Assembly (NCBI RefSeq): GCF_021631985.1
Contig: NZ_CP070225.1
Location: 6,448,001 to 6,512,000, forward strand
From: Sandaracinus amylolyticus
GTDB lineage: Bacteria > Myxococcota_A > Polyangia > Polyangiales > Sandaracinaceae
DNA: 64,000 nt
Direction of reading: 5' to 3'
Every line of letters begins with the position of its first letter. The first letter of the stretch is position 1. Shown here piece after piece: positions 16,420 to 28,745 of this stretch. The position numbers and the translations under genes are program-made. The notes below the pieces were generated by a model. The model worked only from the letters and a program-made list of their open reading frames with translations, ran no database searches and had not been told where the DNA came from.

Positions 16420-18276
16420 GTGCAGCGGTCCGCCTCGGATGCGGGAACGCCCGAGGTCGGGCGCATCCTCGACGGACGCTATCGCCTCGATGCACCGCTG
16501 GGCGAGGGCGGGCTCGGCGTGGTGTGGCGCGCGTTCCACGTGCGCCTGGGCAAGCACGTCGCGGTGAAGCTCATGCAGCGCGAGCACGTCGCGCGCGAAG
16601 GGCTGCGGGCGCGGTTCGAGCGCGAGGCGCGATCGCTCGCGGCGCTCACGCACCCGAACATCGTCGACGTGATGGACTTCGGCGTCGACGACGGCGCGCC
16701 GTTCCTCGTGATGGAGCTGCTCGAGGGGCGCTCGCTCGATCGCGCGATCCGCGACGGAATCGCGCCGGAGCGCGCGCTGGCGATCGGGCGCGACGTATTG
16801 CGCGCGCTGGCGCACGCGCACGCCCAGGGGATCGCGCATCGCGATCTGAAGCCCGCGAACGTGTTCCTGCAGCGCATCGACGACGGGCACGAGATCGTGC
16901 GCGTGCTCGACTTCGGGCTCGCGAAGTTCCTCCACGAGGACGGGAGCGCGGGCGACGCGCAGATCACGCGTCAGGGCATGGTGCTCGGGACGCCCGCGTA
17001 CATGGCGCCCGAGCAGGCGACCGGCGGCAACGCGGACGCGCGCGCGGACGTGTACTCGTTCGGGGTGGTGCTCTTCGAGCTGCTCACCGGGCAGCGGCCC
17101 TTCGTGGGCGAGGGCGCGGAGCTCGTGCGGCAGCACCTGCTCGTGTCGCTCCCGACGATCGCGAGCGTGCGGCCCGATCTCGAGGTCGCGCCCGAGCTCG
17201 AGGCCGCGCTGCAGCGCGCGACGGCGAAGTCGGTGTCGCAGCGTTACGCGAGCGCGCGCGAGCTGATGGAGGCGCTCTACGCGCTGCCGGCGAACGCCGT
17301 GCGGGTGCGCGCCGGCGTGCCGCGGCCGGCCCCGTCGCCCGCGCGCGAGGCGGTGTCGGGCGATGCGCCGACGCTCGCGAGCGGCGGTGGTGCCGCGACG
17401 ATGACACCGCCCGTTCCGCCGCCGTCGCACGCGGTGCCGCCGGTGGCGAGCGCGGTCCTTGCGGACGGCACGGTGCCGGCGCGGCCCGGGCTGCGCCGTG
17501 CGGCCGAGAGCGGTGCGGCGAGCGCGCCCTCGTCGGCGATCGTGCCGCCGATCTCGTCGACGATGTCGACGACGAGCGCGATCGTCGCGTCGACGATCAA
17601 GCCCTCGCGCGGACCGCTCTTGCTCGCGATCGGCGGGCTGCTCGGGCTCGGTGTGATCGGCGCTGCGATCACGATCGCGCTCGTGCTCTTCTCGTCGTCG
17701 GACGACCCGGGCGCGGCGAGCGAGACGACACCCGGCACACCTCCGGTCGCGTCGGCTGCGACGACACCCGAGCCTGCCGCCGATCCCGCGCCGACGACGT
17801 ACTTCGCGCCCGATCCCGATCCCTGGGCCGCTCCGATCCCCGCGCCGCTCGGCGCGATCCGCGAGCGCCTCGAGCGCAGCGGTCGGCTCTCGCAGCGCGA
17901 CGCGAACGCCCTGCGCGACTACGCGCGCGCGCACCGCGACGATCCCCGCGCGTGGCTCCTGCTCGCGCACGCCGACTTCCTCGCGGGCCACCGTCCCGAC
18001 TCCTGCGAGCGCTACTCGCTCGCGCTGCGGACCGACGAAGCGCGCGCGCGCGGCGACGCGCACGCAGTGAACGATCTCGCGCGCATGGCAGCCCACCATC
18101 GCTCGGGGGACACCGCCGCCGAGCTGCTGCGCCGTCACTGGGGCGCGCGCGCGATCGACGCGCTCGATCGCGCGATGACCGAGGTCGATCGGCGCAGCGA
18201 TCGCGAGGACGTCGCGCGCTTGGTGCGGCTGCGCGACGAGCTGGTGCGGGGATCGAGCGCGCGCACCGAGCGCTGA
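16420..18276 (+). CDS. Hanks-type Ser/Thr protein kinase with one TM helix
   Basis: 618 residues, GTG start. The kinase domain (about 20-290) is complete: G-loop GEGGLG (28-33), Lys50 (VAVKLM), HRDLKPAN with Asp142, DFGLAKF with Asp164, and GTPAYMAPEQ. A Pro/Ala/Thr linker and a TM helix (about 397-421, LLLAIGGLLGLGVIGAAITIALVLF) follow. A C-terminal extracytoplasmic part (about 450-618) has helical-repeat-like segments (ALRDYARAHRDDPRAWLLLAHADF). The architecture is typical of myxobacterial signalling kinases. Substrates are unknown. Confidence 0.93.
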   Translation: MQRSASDAGTPEVGRILDGRYRLDAPLGEGGLGVVWRAFHVRLGKHVAVKLMQREHVAREGLRARFEREARSLAALTHPNIVDVMDFGVDDGAPFLVMELLEGRSLDRAIRDGIAPERALAIGRDVLRALAHAHAQGIAHRDLKPANVFLQRIDDGHEIVRVLDFGLAKFLHEDGSAGDAQITRQGMVLGTPAYMAPEQATGGNADARADVYSFGVVLFELLTGQRPFVGEGAELVRQHLLVSLPTIASVRPDLEVAPELEAALQRATAKSVSQRYASARELMEALYALPANAVRVRAGVPRPAPSPAREAVSGDAPTLASGGGAATMTPPVPPPSHAVPPVASAVLADGTVPARPGLRRAAESGAASAPSSAIVPPISSTMSTTSAIVASTIKPSRGPLLLAIGGLLGLGVIGAAITIALVLFSSSDDPGAASETTPGTPPVASAATTPEPAADPAPTTYFAPDPDPWAAPIPAPLGAIRERLERSGRLSQRDANALRDYARAHRDDPRAWLLLAHADFLAGHRPDSCERYSLALRTDEARARGDAHAVNDLARMAAHHRSGDTAAELLRRHWGARAIDALDRAMTEVDRRSDREDVARLVRLRDELVRGSSARTER

Positions 18277-18313
18277 TGGCGCGGCACGCGCGCGTGTGTA
18301 CGTGCGCCCTCGC

Positions 18314-18949
18314 ATGAGCGATCCGCGCTGTCCCTGCACCGCCGTCCACGACGCACCTCGCGTGGTGCTCACCGGCGGGCCGGGCGCAGGCAAGACCGCG
18401 GTGCTCGAGGTGGTGCGGCGCCGCTCGTGCGATCACGTCGTCGTGCTCCCCGAGGCCGCGACCATCGTGTTCGGCGGAGGGTTCCCGCGGCGCAGCACGC
18501 CGCTGGCGCGCCGGCGCGCGCAGATCGCGATCTTCCACGTGCAGGACCAGATGGAGCGCCTCGAGGTCGACGAACGATCGGCGGCGCTCGTGCTCTGTGA
18601 TCGCGGCGTCGCCGACGGGCTCGCGTACTGGCCCGGCGCGCCCGACGAGTACTGGCGCGCGGTGGGCACCACCGAGCGCGACGCCTTCGCGCGCTACGAC
18701 GCGATCATCCACCTGCGCACGCCGACGCGCGAGAACGGCTACGACCGCATGAAGAACCCGGTGCGCATCGAGAGCGCGGAGGAAGCGGCGCGCATCGACG
18801 CGCGCATCCTCGAGGTCTGGGCGGCGCACCCGCGGCGCTTCGTCGTCGACAGCAGCCTCGACTTCGTCGACAAGCTCACGCGCACCCTCGCGCTGATCGA
18901 GTCGCTGACCCCTGCTTGTTGTCGCACGCGCGCCGTCGCGGGAGGTTGA
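18314..18949 (+). CDS. AAA_28-like P-loop ATPase/kinase-like protein
   Basis: 211 residues from the ATG at 18314. Walker A is VVLTGGPGAGKTAVLEVV near the N-terminus. ALVLCDRGVADGLAYW supplies the acidic Walker B-like segment, and IIHLRTPT follows. This set is that of the AAA_28 family (NadR-kinase/TTD14-like P-loop proteins), which bind ATP or GTP with little helicase character. It is immediately upstream of the MBL hydrolase (5-base gap), so probably in an operon with it. Substrate unknown. Confidence 0.75.
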   Translation: MSDPRCPCTAVHDAPRVVLTGGPGAGKTAVLEVVRRRSCDHVVVLPEAATIVFGGGFPRRSTPLARRRAQIAIFHVQDQMERLEVDERSAALVLCDRGVADGLAYWPGAPDEYWRAVGTTERDAFARYDAIIHLRTPTRENGYDRMKNPVRIESAEEAARIDARILEVWAAHPRRFVVDSSLDFVDKLTRTLALIESLTPACCRTRAVAGG

Positions 18950-18953
18950 TCCG

Positions 18954-20309
18954 ATGCAGCTCGCGTTCTACGGCGCCGCCGAGACCGTCACCGGCTCGAA
19001 GATCCTCGTCACCTCGGGCGACACGCGCGTGCTCGTCGACTGCGGCCTGTTCCAGGGCGTGAAGAACGAGCGCCTGCGCAACCGCGAGCCCTTCCCCTTC
19101 GACCCGACGACGATCGACGCGCTGCTGCTGACGCACGCGCACCTCGATCACTCGGGGCTCGCGCCGCTGCTGGTGAAGCGCGGCTTCGACGGGCCGATCC
19201 GGTGCTCGCGCGGGACCGCCGCGCTCTTGCGCGTGCTCTGGCTCGACGCCGCGCGCTTGAACGAAGAGGACGCGCGCTGGGCCAACCAGCGTGGATACTC
19301 GAAGCACCATCCCGCCGAGCCGCTCTTCACCGTCGACGATGCGAACCGCGCCCTCGATCACGTGGAGCCGATCGCCGATCACGAACCGCTCGTGATCGGC
19401 GCGCTGCGCGCGCGCTGGACCCCGGTGGGCCACATCCTCGGTGCGTGCGCGGTGCACCTCGCCGACGCGACGACGTCGGTCCTGTTCAGCGGCGACGTCG
19501 GGCGCCCCGAGGACCCGATCATGCGTGCGCCCGAGGTCCCGCCGCCCGCCGAGCACCTCGTGATCGAGTCGACCTACGGCAACCGCGTGCATCCGCCGAT
19601 CGACGTGCTCGAGGCGCTCGCCGGCATCGTGACGCGCACCGCGCAGCGTGGTGGCGTGCTGCTCGTCCCCGCGTTCGCAGTGGGCCGCGCCCAGCTCCTC
19701 GTGCACCTGCTCGCGCAGCTCCGCACCACGCAGCGGATCCCGAAGCTGCCGATCACCCTCGACAGCCCGATGGCGATCGACGTCTCCGAGATCCATCGCG
19801 CGCACGAGGGCGATCACCGGCTCACCCGCGCGGAATGGGAGCGCGACGCGAAGATCGTCGAGCTCCTGCGCGACCCCGAGGACTCGCGTCACCTGCTCGA
19901 TCGCGGCGGCCCGCGCATCGTGATCTCGGCGAGCGGGATGGCGACCGGAGGGCGCGTCCTGCACCACCTCGCGCGCCTCTTGCCCGAGCCGCAGCACACC
20001 GTGCTGCTCGCAGGGTTCCAGGCGGCGGGCACGCGCGGCGACGCGCTCGCATCGGGCGCGGAGTCGGTGAAGATCCACGGCGAGCACGTGCCGGTGCGCG
20101 CCGAGATCGTGAAGCTCGACGGGCTCAGCGCGCACGCCGATCGCGACGAGCTGCTCGGATGGCTCGCGCGCTTTCCTCGCGCGCCGCGCAGCACCTACGT
20201 CGTGCACGGCGAGCCCGCCGCGGCGGACGCGATGCGCCGCGCGATCGCCGATCGATTCGGATGGCGCGCGGTGGTGCCGCGTTACGGGATGATCGTCGAG
20301 CTCGACTGA
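18954..20309 (+). CDS. MBL-fold / beta-CASP metallo-hydrolase
   Basis: 451 residues. The ATG at 18954 has GGGAGG upstream. The metallo-beta-lactamase signature THAHLDHSG is at about 61-69. The beta-CASP module follows with ESTYGNRVHP, the serine-rich motif ISASGMATGGRVLHHL, GFQAAGTRGDAL and the final LSAHADRDELLGW. This is the RNA-processing subfamily (CPSF73/YsaA-type ribonucleases) found in many bacteria. It is cytoplasmic, uses two zinc ions, and probably degrades or trims RNA. In other bacteria these genes often sit beside stress genes. Confidence 0.88.
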   Translation: MQLAFYGAAETVTGSKILVTSGDTRVLVDCGLFQGVKNERLRNREPFPFDPTTIDALLLTHAHLDHSGLAPLLVKRGFDGPIRCSRGTAALLRVLWLDAARLNEEDARWANQRGYSKHHPAEPLFTVDDANRALDHVEPIADHEPLVIGALRARWTPVGHILGACAVHLADATTSVLFSGDVGRPEDPIMRAPEVPPPAEHLVIESTYGNRVHPPIDVLEALAGIVTRTAQRGGVLLVPAFAVGRAQLLVHLLAQLRTTQRIPKLPITLDSPMAIDVSEIHRAHEGDHRLTRAEWERDAKIVELLRDPEDSRHLLDRGGPRIVISASGMATGGRVLHHLARLLPEPQHTVLLAGFQAAGTRGDALASGAESVKIHGEHVPVRAEIVKLDGLSAHADRDELLGWLARFPRAPRSTYVVHGEPAAADAMRRAIADRFGWRAVVPRYGMIVELD

Positions 20310-20329
20310 CGCGCGCGCTGCGCAAGGCC

Positions 20330-20397
20330 GTCGAAAGATCGGCTCGTCCCGCCGGTCCCTTCCCGGGACCTGCGGGACGAGCACTCCGGCAGAGGCT
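20330..20397 (+). repeat. Dispersed palindromic repeat, copy 3 (short)
   Basis: A short version (GTCGAAAGATCGGCTCG to CACTCCGGCAGAGGCT) whose middle is compressed. It adjoins copy 4 as a tandem pair downstream of both the MBL hydrolase and the hemerythrin gene. Confidence 0.72.
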
Positions 20398-20491
20398 GTC
20401 GAAAACATCGGCTCGCCCGCCGGTCCCTACCGTCCGCGCGCTGCGCGCGCTCCCGTCCGGGACCTGCGGGACGAGCACTCCGGCAGAGGCT
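20398..20491 (+). repeat. Dispersed palindromic repeat, copy 4
   Basis: A full-length unit with the same ends as copy 3 and arms GCCGGTCCC / GGGACCTGC. It ends exactly at the stop codon of the minus-strand hemerythrin gene. The tandem arrangement with copy 3 fills the convergent intergenic region. Confidence 0.72.
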
Positions 20492-20994
20492 CACCGCGTC
20501 GCGTGGTGGGGCATGCGACCGATGCCGTTCTTCTTCGACGGCTGGGCCTTCACGAGATCGGCGCCGTAGCCCGACTCGACGATCTCCATGAAGCGCGCCT
20601 CGAGCTCCTCGCCCATCGTCTCGAGCTCGTCGGGCTCGATCTCCCCGTCGATCTTGGGGAACATCTCGCTCTCTTCCTCCTCGACGTGGTGCTTCACGAG
20701 CTCCTTGAGCGCCTTGCACTTGGCCTCGAAGCTCGGGTGCCCCGGATCGATCTCGGCGAGGCGCTTCAGCGCGAACGCCGCGAGCGTGTGCTCCTCGAGG
20801 CTCTCGTAGACCATGTCCTCCATGACCTCGCGCGCCTTCGGATAGAAGAGCTCCTCCTCGATGCGCATGTGCGCGGCGAGCTTCGACGCGAGCTCGCGGA
20901 GGTTCTCGACGCGGTCGCCTTCGTCGTTCTCGAGGCGATCGAAGATCTTCTCCACCTCGCGGTGCTGCTGCTCCAACAGGTCCGTCGCCTTCAT
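20491..20994 (-). CDS. Hemerythrin-like HHE-domain protein
   Basis: 167 residues, ATG at 20994 with GGAGGAG upstream. Helical metal-ligand pattern: EQQHREVEKIF, AAHMRIEEELFYPKA, LEEHTLAAFALKRL and VKHHVEEEESEMFP (H...HxxxE...H...HHxxxE). This fits an HHE/hemerythrin four-helix bundle binding a di-iron centre. In other bacteria such proteins sense O2, NO or peroxide or protect against them. It is divergent from glgE with a 226-base intergenic region. Confidence 0.9.
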   Translation of the reverse strand: MKATDLLEQQHREVEKIFDRLENDEGDRVENLRELASKLAAHMRIEEELFYPKAREVMEDMVYESLEEHTLAAFALKRLAEIDPGHPSFEAKCKALKELVKHHVEEEESEMFPKIDGEIEPDELETMGEELEARFMEIVESGYGADLVKAQPSKKNGIGRMPHHATR

Positions 20995-21220
20995 GGGTCT
21001 CCTCCGGTGCCCTCGACACAGCAATCACCGCGCCCGGACCGCACTGCGTGCGACGTGCGCGCGAGAGACGGTGCGAGACGTCGCCTCGCGCCTCGCGCGT
21101 GGCATCGCGCATCGATCGCGCTCCGGGGTTGTGGTCCCCTCCGAGGGGGCTACGACAGTTCATTGCCGCGGCGTCGTCGAGGCCTCCGGCGGGCCCAGCT
21201 CGCCCGGTGGAAGGACCCCG

Positions 21221-23275
<2,055 letters not shown>

Positions 23276-23306
23276 ATCCCTCCTCGAGACGACGAGGCAC
23301 TCCCCG

Positions 23307-26300
23307 ATGTCACCGCGCAATCCCGAGGGTGAGCCCGATGGCTCCGGAGCCACGATCACCGACGATCCGCTCTGGTACAAGGACGCGATCATCTACGAGA
23401 TCCCGATCCGCGCGTTCTACGACTCCGACGGCGACGGAATCGGCGACATCGAAGGACTGATCCAGAAGCTCGACTACGTCGCGGATCTGGGCGTCACCGC
23501 GATCTGGATCCTGCCCTTCTATCCTTCACCGCAGCGCGACGGCGGCTACGACATCGCCGACTACCGCAGCGTCAATCCGCGGCTCGGAACGCTGAACGAC
23601 TTCAAGCGCTTCATGAAGGAGGCGCACGCGCGCGGCCTGCGCGTGATCACCGAGCTCGTCATCAACCACACCTCGGATCAACACCCGTGGTTCCAGCGCG
23701 CGCGCCGCGCCCCGAAGGGGAGCCGATATCGCGACTTCTACGTGTGGACCGACGACCCCCAGAAGTACCGCGATGCACGCATCATCTTCCAGGACTACGA
23801 AGGATCCAACTGGACCTGGGATCCGGTCGCGCAGCAGTACTACTGGCATCGTTTCTATTCGCACCAGCCGGATCTCAATTTCGACAATCCGGAGGTGCGG
23901 AAGTCGGTGCTCGAGCTCCTCGACTTCTGGCTCGCGATGGGCGTGGACGGGATGCGCCTCGACGCGATCCCCTATCTCTACGAGCGCGAGGGCACGAACT
24001 GCGAGAACCTGCCCGAGACACACGCGTTCCTGAAGGAGATGCGCGCGCACATCGACGCGCGGTTCCCGAATCGCATGCTCCTCGCCGAGGCCAATCAGTG
24101 GCCCGAGGACGCCGCGGAGTACTTCGGCAAGGGCGACGAGTGCCACATGAACTTCCACTTCCCGCTGATGCCGCGGATGTTCATGTCGCTGCAGCTCGAG
24201 AACAGCTTTCCCATCCTCGACATCCTCGCGCAGACGCCGAAGATCCCCGAGACCAGCCAGTGGGCGCTCTTCCTGCGGAACCACGACGAGCTCACGCTCG
24301 AGATGGTCACCGACGAAGATCGCGACTTCATGTACCGCGTCTACGCGCACGACCCGCAGATGCGCGTGAACCTCGGCATCCGGCGCCGCCTCGCGCCGCT
24401 GCTCAAGACGCGCGCGCGCATCGAGCTGATGAAGGCGCTCCTGCTCTCGATGCCCGGGACTCCGGTGCTCTATTACGGCGACGAGATCGGGATGGGCGAC
24501 AACGTCTATCTCGGCGACCGCGACGCGGTGCGCACGCCGATGCAGTGGAGCGCGGATCGCAACGCGGGATTCTCCAAGGCGAACCCCCAGCGACTCTTCC
24601 TGCCGGTGATCATCGATCCCGAGTACCACCACGAGACGGTCAACGTCGAAGCGCAGCAGCTCAATTCCGACTCGCTCTTGTGGTGGACCAAGCGGCTGAT
24701 CGAGCTGCGGAAGAAGCACCACGCGTTCTCGCGCGGCGAGCTCGAGCTACTGCAGCCGGACAACGGCAAGGTGCTGGCGTTCTTCCGGACCTACGGAGAC
24801 GAGCGCATCCTCGTGGTCGCGAACCTCTCGCGCTCGCCGCAGTACGTGCAGCTCGATCTCTCGGCCCACGCCGGCGCGGTGCCGATGGAGCTCTTCGGGC
24901 GCACGCCCTTCCCCGCGGTCGGCGAGCTGCCCTATCTGCTCACGCTCGGCCCCTACGCGTTCTATTGGTTCCAGATCGATCGCCCGCGCGGCGAGCGACT
25001 GAGCGCGACCGGGCCCTTCCACATCACCGTTCGTGGCGACGTCGGCTCGCTGCTCGCGAAGCGGGGTCGCGAGCGGCTCGCGCCCGCGCTGACCGAGTGG
25101 CTTCGCAACCGCCGCTGGTTCCGCGGCAAGGCGCGCATCCTCGAGCGCATGCAGATCATCGACGTCCTGCCCGCGGCGGAGGCGCACGTCGTGCTCGCGC
25201 ACGTGTCGTACTCCGAGGGTCCGGCCGAGACCTACGTGATGCCGATCGCGATCGTGTCGAGCGAGCGCGGCGATCAGCTCACGCGCGAGGCGCCGCACGC
25301 GGTCATCGCGCGGGTGCGCGGGACCGACGGAGAGCACGTCGTCGTCGACGCGCTCACGACGGACGGGTTCGCGAACGAGCTCCTCTCGCTCCTCCTCGAG
25401 CGCGGTGGAACGCTGAAGTCGGACGAGGGAGTCATCCGCGCGCGCTCGACGAAGGCGCTCTCCGCGCTCGTCGACAAGTCGCTGCACGCGCGTGCTGCAC
25501 GCGCGAAGCGCCTCGAAGAGCTGCCTCCGCGCGTGAGCACCGCGGAGCAGAGCAACAGCAACGTGTTCTTCGGGGACAAGCTGATCCTCAAGCTCTTCCG
25601 CGCGATCGAGCCGGGGCACCACCCCGAGGAGGAGATCGGTCGCTTCCTCACCGAGCGCAATCGCTTCGGGCACGTGCCGCGGATGCTCGGCACGCTCTCG
25701 TACGAGCCGGCGAGCGGCGAGCCGCGCGCGCTCGCGGTGATGCAGGAGCTCGTCGCGAGCCAGGGCGACGGCTGGGAGTTCACGCTCGACGCGCTGCAGC
25801 GCTACTGCGAGCACGCGTGGGAGTACGTCGACAAGGAGCCGGTGCCGCGCGCGCCGGGCCGCTGGATCGATCGCGCGCAGCTCCACGCGCCCGAGCTCGC
25901 CATCGAGGCGATCGGTCCGTACCTCGGCCTCGCGCGCCTGCTCGGCGAGCGCACCGCCGAGCTGCATCGCGCGCTCGCGAGCGACGCGGAGGATCCGGAC
26001 TTCGTGCCCGAGCCGTTCTCGCTCCTGCACCAGCGCTCGCTCTATCAGTCAGCGCGCACCCAGCTCGGACAGACGCTGCAGCTCCTGCGCAAGATGCGCG
26101 TCGGGCTCGACGAGCGCGCGGTCACGCTCTCGGATCAGCTGACCTCGCGACGCGACGAGGTCGACGCGCGCCTCGCCGAGATCCATCGCGAGAAGATCGA
26201 CGCGGTGCGCACGCGCACCCACGGCGATCTCCACCTCGGCCAGGTGCTCTACGCGGCGGGCGACTTCGTGTTCATCGACTTCGAGGGCGAGCCGGCGCGC

Positions 26301-26672
26301 GCGCTGGTCGAGCGGCGTCGCAAGCGCTCGCCGCTGCGCGACGTCGCAGGGATGCTGCGCTCGTTCCACTACGCCGCGGCCGCGGCGCTGCACAGCGATC
26401 GCGTGCGCGCACAGGACGAGCCGCGACTGCATCCCTGGATCGACGCGTGGACCGACTGGGTCTGTGCGGCTTGGCTGGGCGGATGGCTCGAGCGCGCGGG
26501 CGACGCGCCGTTCGTGCCGCGCGATCGCGCGGCGCTCTCTCGGATGCTCGACTTCTACCTGCTCGAGAAGTGCATCTACGAGGTGCGCTACGAGCTCAAC
26601 AACCGACCGGAGTGGGTCGAGATCCCGCTGCGCGGGCTTCTCGATCTGATCGACGCTCCCGAGGCAGGATGA
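23307..26672 (+). CDS. treS: Trehalose synthase-maltokinase fusion
   Basis: 1121 residues. Residues 1-557 are TreS (GH13_16): DPLWYKDAIIYEIPIRAFYDS, nucleophile Asp219 in MRLDAIPYL, acid Glu261 in LLAEANQWPED and Asp327 in RNHDELTLE. Residues from about 600 form a maltokinase (Pep2/Mak): RVSTAEQSNSNVFFG, KLFRAIEPGHHPEEEIGRFL, catalytic RTHGDLHLGQVLY near 973 and FVFIDFEGEP near 990. TreS converts trehalose to maltose and Mak phosphorylates it to maltose-1-phosphate for GlgE. The fusion ties both steps together. Confidence 0.96.
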   Translation: MSPRNPEGEPDGSGATITDDPLWYKDAIIYEIPIRAFYDSDGDGIGDIEGLIQKLDYVADLGVTAIWILPFYPSPQRDGGYDIADYRSVNPRLGTLNDFKRFMKEAHARGLRVITELVINHTSDQHPWFQRARRAPKGSRYRDFYVWTDDPQKYRDARIIFQDYEGSNWTWDPVAQQYYWHRFYSHQPDLNFDNPEVRKSVLELLDFWLAMGVDGMRLDAIPYLYEREGTNCENLPETHAFLKEMRAHIDARFPNRMLLAEANQWPEDAAEYFGKGDECHMNFHFPLMPRMFMSLQLENSFPILDILAQTPKIPETSQWALFLRNHDELTLEMVTDEDRDFMYRVYAHDPQMRVNLGIRRRLAPLLKTRARIELMKALLLSMPGTPVLYYGDEIGMGDNVYLGDRDAVRTPMQWSADRNAGFSKANPQRLFLPVIIDPEYHHETVNVEAQQLNSDSLLWWTKRLIELRKKHHAFSRGELELLQPDNGKVLAFFRTYGDERILVVANLSRSPQYVQLDLSAHAGAVPMELFGRTPFPAVGELPYLLTLGPYAFYWFQIDRPRGERLSATGPFHITVRGDVGSLLAKRGRERLAPALTEWLRNRRWFRGKARILERMQIIDVLPAAEAHVVLAHVSYSEGPAETYVMPIAIVSSERGDQLTREAPHAVIARVRGTDGEHVVVDALTTDGFANELLSLLLERGGTLKSDEGVIRARSTKALSALVDKSLHARAARAKRLEELPPRVSTAEQSNSNVFFGDKLILKLFRAIEPGHHPEEEIGRFLTERNRFGHVPRMLGTLSYEPASGEPRALAVMQELVASQGDGWEFTLDALQRYCEHAWEYVDKEPVPRAPGRWIDRAQLHAPELAIEAIGPYLGLARLLGERTAELHRALASDAEDPDFVPEPFSLLHQRSLYQSARTQLGQTLQLLRKMRVGLDERAVTLSDQLTSRRDEVDARLAEIHREKIDAVRTRTHGDLHLGQVLYAAGDFVFIDFEGEPARALVERRRKRSPLRDVAGMLRSFHYAAAAALHSDRVRAQDEPRLHPWIDAWTDWVCAAWLGGWLERAGDAPFVPRDRAALSRMLDFYLLEKCIYEVRYELNNRPEWVEIPLRGLLDLIDAPEAG

Positions 26673-26702
26673 GCGCGCGATGGGCCTAGAGAGGGGGTAG
26701 CC

Positions 26703-28625
26703 ATGATCCAGGTGCGCAAGGAGCGACGCGATCCGCGGCTCGGCGAGATCGACGTCCATCTCTTCAACGAGGGCACGCACGCGCGGCTCTACGAGCGGCT
26801 GGGCGCGCACCTCACCGAGGAGGACGGCCAGCGCGGCGTGCGCTTCTCGGTGTGGGCGCCCAACGCCGACTTCGTCGGCGTCATCGGCGACTTCAACGGA
26901 TGGCACGGCGAGGCGACGCCGCTCCGGCCCTGGGGCAGCTCGGGAATCTGGACCGGGTTCGTGCCCGGGCTCGGGCAGGGCACGATCTACAAGTACCGGG
27001 TCCACTCCCGCCTCCACGGATATCGCGTCGACAAGGCCGATCCCTACGGGTTCCACCACGAGACTCCGCCTCGCACCGGGTCGATCGTGTGGAACATGGA
27101 AGGATACGAGTGGGGCGACGACGAGTGGATGCACACGCGCGGAGCGCACCAGTCGCTCTCGTCGCCGATCAGCATCTACGAAGTCCACCTCGGCTCGTGG
27201 GCGAGAGTTCCCGAGGACCACAATCGCTCGCTCTCGTATCGTGAGATCGCCCCGCGGCTCGCGGAGCACGTGAAGACGCTCGGGTTCACGCACGTCGAGC
27301 TCATGCCGATCATGGAGCACCCGTTCGCGGGATCGTGGGGCTATCAGGTCACCGGCTATTTCGCGCCGACGAGCCGCTTCGGGACCCCGCAGGACTTCAT
27401 GTACCTCGTCGATCACCTGCACCAGAACGGGATCGGCGTGATCGTCGACTGGGTGCCGGCGCACTTCCCGACGGACGAGCACGGCCTCGCGTACTTCGAC
27501 GGAACACACCTCTACGAGCACGCGGATCCCAAGAAGGGCTTCCATCCCGACTGGAAGAGCGCGATCTTCAATTACGGCCGTCGAGAGGTGAAGTCGTTCC
27601 TGCTCTCGAGCGCGAGATTCTGGCTCGACCGCTATCACATCGACGGACTGCGCGTCGATGGTGTCGCGTCGATGCTCTATCTCGATTACTCGCGCGATGC
27701 GGGCGAGTGGATCCCGAACGAGCAAGGCGGGCGCGAGAACCTCGAGGCCATCCAGCTCCTGCGGGAGATGAACGAGATGGCCTATCGCGACTTCCCGGAC
27801 ATCCAGACCTACGCCGAGGAGTCCACCGCGTGGCCGATGGTCAGTCGCCCGACCTACGTCGGTGGGCTGGGCTTCGGCTTCAAGTGGGACATGGGCTGGA
27901 TGCACGACACGCTGTCGTACTTCTCGAAGGAGCCGGTCCACCGCAAGTTCCACCACGATCAGCTCACGTTCCGCAGCATCTACGCGTTCCACGAGAGCTT
28001 CGTGATGCCGCTCAGCCACGACGAGGTGGTGCACGGAAAGGGCTCGCTCCTCTCGAAGATGCCGGGCGATGCGTGGCAGAAGCGGGCGAACCTGCGCCTG
28101 CTCTATGCGTACATGTTCGCGCAGAGCGGCAAGAAGCTGCTCTTCATGGGCGCCGAGCTCGGTCAGTGGAGCGAGTGGAACCACGACGGCAGTCTCGACT
28201 GGCACCTCGTGCACGACGAGGGGCACGCCGGGATCATGCGCTGTCTGGCGCACCTCAATCGCACCTATCGCACCCTGCCCGCGCTGCACGCGCGCGACGC
28301 GAGCCCCGAGGGCTTCCACTGGGTCGATGCGCGCGACGTGGATCAGAGCGTGTTGTGCTTCGAGCGGGTGGGCGCCGATCCGCGCGACCGCGTGCTCTGC
28401 GCGTTCAACTTCACGCCGGTGCCCCGGCACAACTATCGAATCGGCGTCGACTTCGAAGGTCGCTGGCGAGAGATCGTCAACACCGATGCGACGGAGTACG
28501 GCGGGAGCGGACAGGGCAACATGGGCGGCGTGGAGTCGACGCTGGTGCCGGGCCACGGCCGTCGCGCATCGATCCTGGTGACGCTGCCGCCGCTCGGCGC
28601 GGTGTTCTTCCAACCTGAACGGTGA
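26703..28625 (+). CDS. glgB: 1,4-alpha-glucan branching enzyme
   Basis: 640 residues. It has a CBM48 N-terminal domain ([22 protein letters not shown]) and a GH13_9 barrel ([29 protein letters not shown]). Nucleophile Asp319 ([10 protein letters not shown]) and acid Glu372 (TYAEESTAW) have the E. coli GlgB spacing, and [14 protein letters not shown] is present. Compared with E. coli GlgB the extra N1 domain is missing, as in many bacteria. It creates alpha-1,6 branches in the glucan made by GlgE and is the last gene of the operon. A large hairpin follows its stop. Confidence 0.96.
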   Translation: MIQVRKERRDPRLGEIDVHLFNEGTHARLYERLGAHLTEEDGQRGVRFSVWAPNADFVGVIGDFNGWHGEATPLRPWGSSGIWTGFVPGLGQGTIYKYRVHSRLHGYRVDKADPYGFHHETPPRTGSIVWNMEGYEWGDDEWMHTRGAHQSLSSPISIYEVHLGSWARVPEDHNRSLSYREIAPRLAEHVKTLGFTHVELMPIMEHPFAGSWGYQVTGYFAPTSRFGTPQDFMYLVDHLHQNGIGVIVDWVPAHFPTDEHGLAYFDGTHLYEHADPKKGFHPDWKSAIFNYGRREVKSFLLSSARFWLDRYHIDGLRVDGVASMLYLDYSRDAGEWIPNEQGGRENLEAIQLLREMNEMAYRDFPDIQTYAEESTAWPMVSRPTYVGGLGFGFKWDMGWMHDTLSYFSKEPVHRKFHHDQLTFRSIYAFHESFVMPLSHDEVVHGKGSLLSKMPGDAWQKRANLRLLYAYMFAQSGKKLLFMGAELGQWSEWNHDGSLDWHLVHDEGHAGIMRCLAHLNRTYRTLPALHARDASPEGFHWVDARDVDQSVLCFERVGADPRDRVLCAFNFTPVPRHNYRIGVDFEGRWREIVNTDATEYGGSGQGNMGGVESTLVPGHGRRASILVTLPPLGAVFFQPER

Positions 28626-28650
28626 CTGAGCCGCCTGAGGAAGAGAGAAG

Positions 28651-28745
28651 ATTTCTAAGGAAGGCAGGAAGGAAGGAGAGCAGGAGAGAATCGCTTCGTC
28701 GTTCTTCTCTCCTGCTTTCCTCACTTCCTGCTCTCCTCAGAAATT
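28651..28745. terminator. Long purine/pyrimidine hairpin between convergent genes
   Basis: Imperfect arms of about 43 bases (AGATTTCTAAGGAAGGCAGG... facing ...TTCCTGCTCTCCTCAGAAATT) flank a short loop at about 28691-28702. One arm is almost all purine, and GC is well below the neighbourhood. It separates glgB from the convergent glycosidase gene, whose last codons run into the right arm. It is probably a bidirectional terminator. Confidence 0.65.

Noticed and set aside
16225-18393. Minus-strand frame of 722 codons opposite the Ser/Thr kinase
   Set aside because: Antisense to a kinase with all catalytic residues; the minus frame is Arg/Ala-rich and has no motif.
28642-28745. Repetitive GGAAGG/CCTTCC tract considered as a CRISPR or tandem repeat array
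   Set aside because: The pieces form one inverted repeat, not regular direct repeats with spacers; no cas genes are near.
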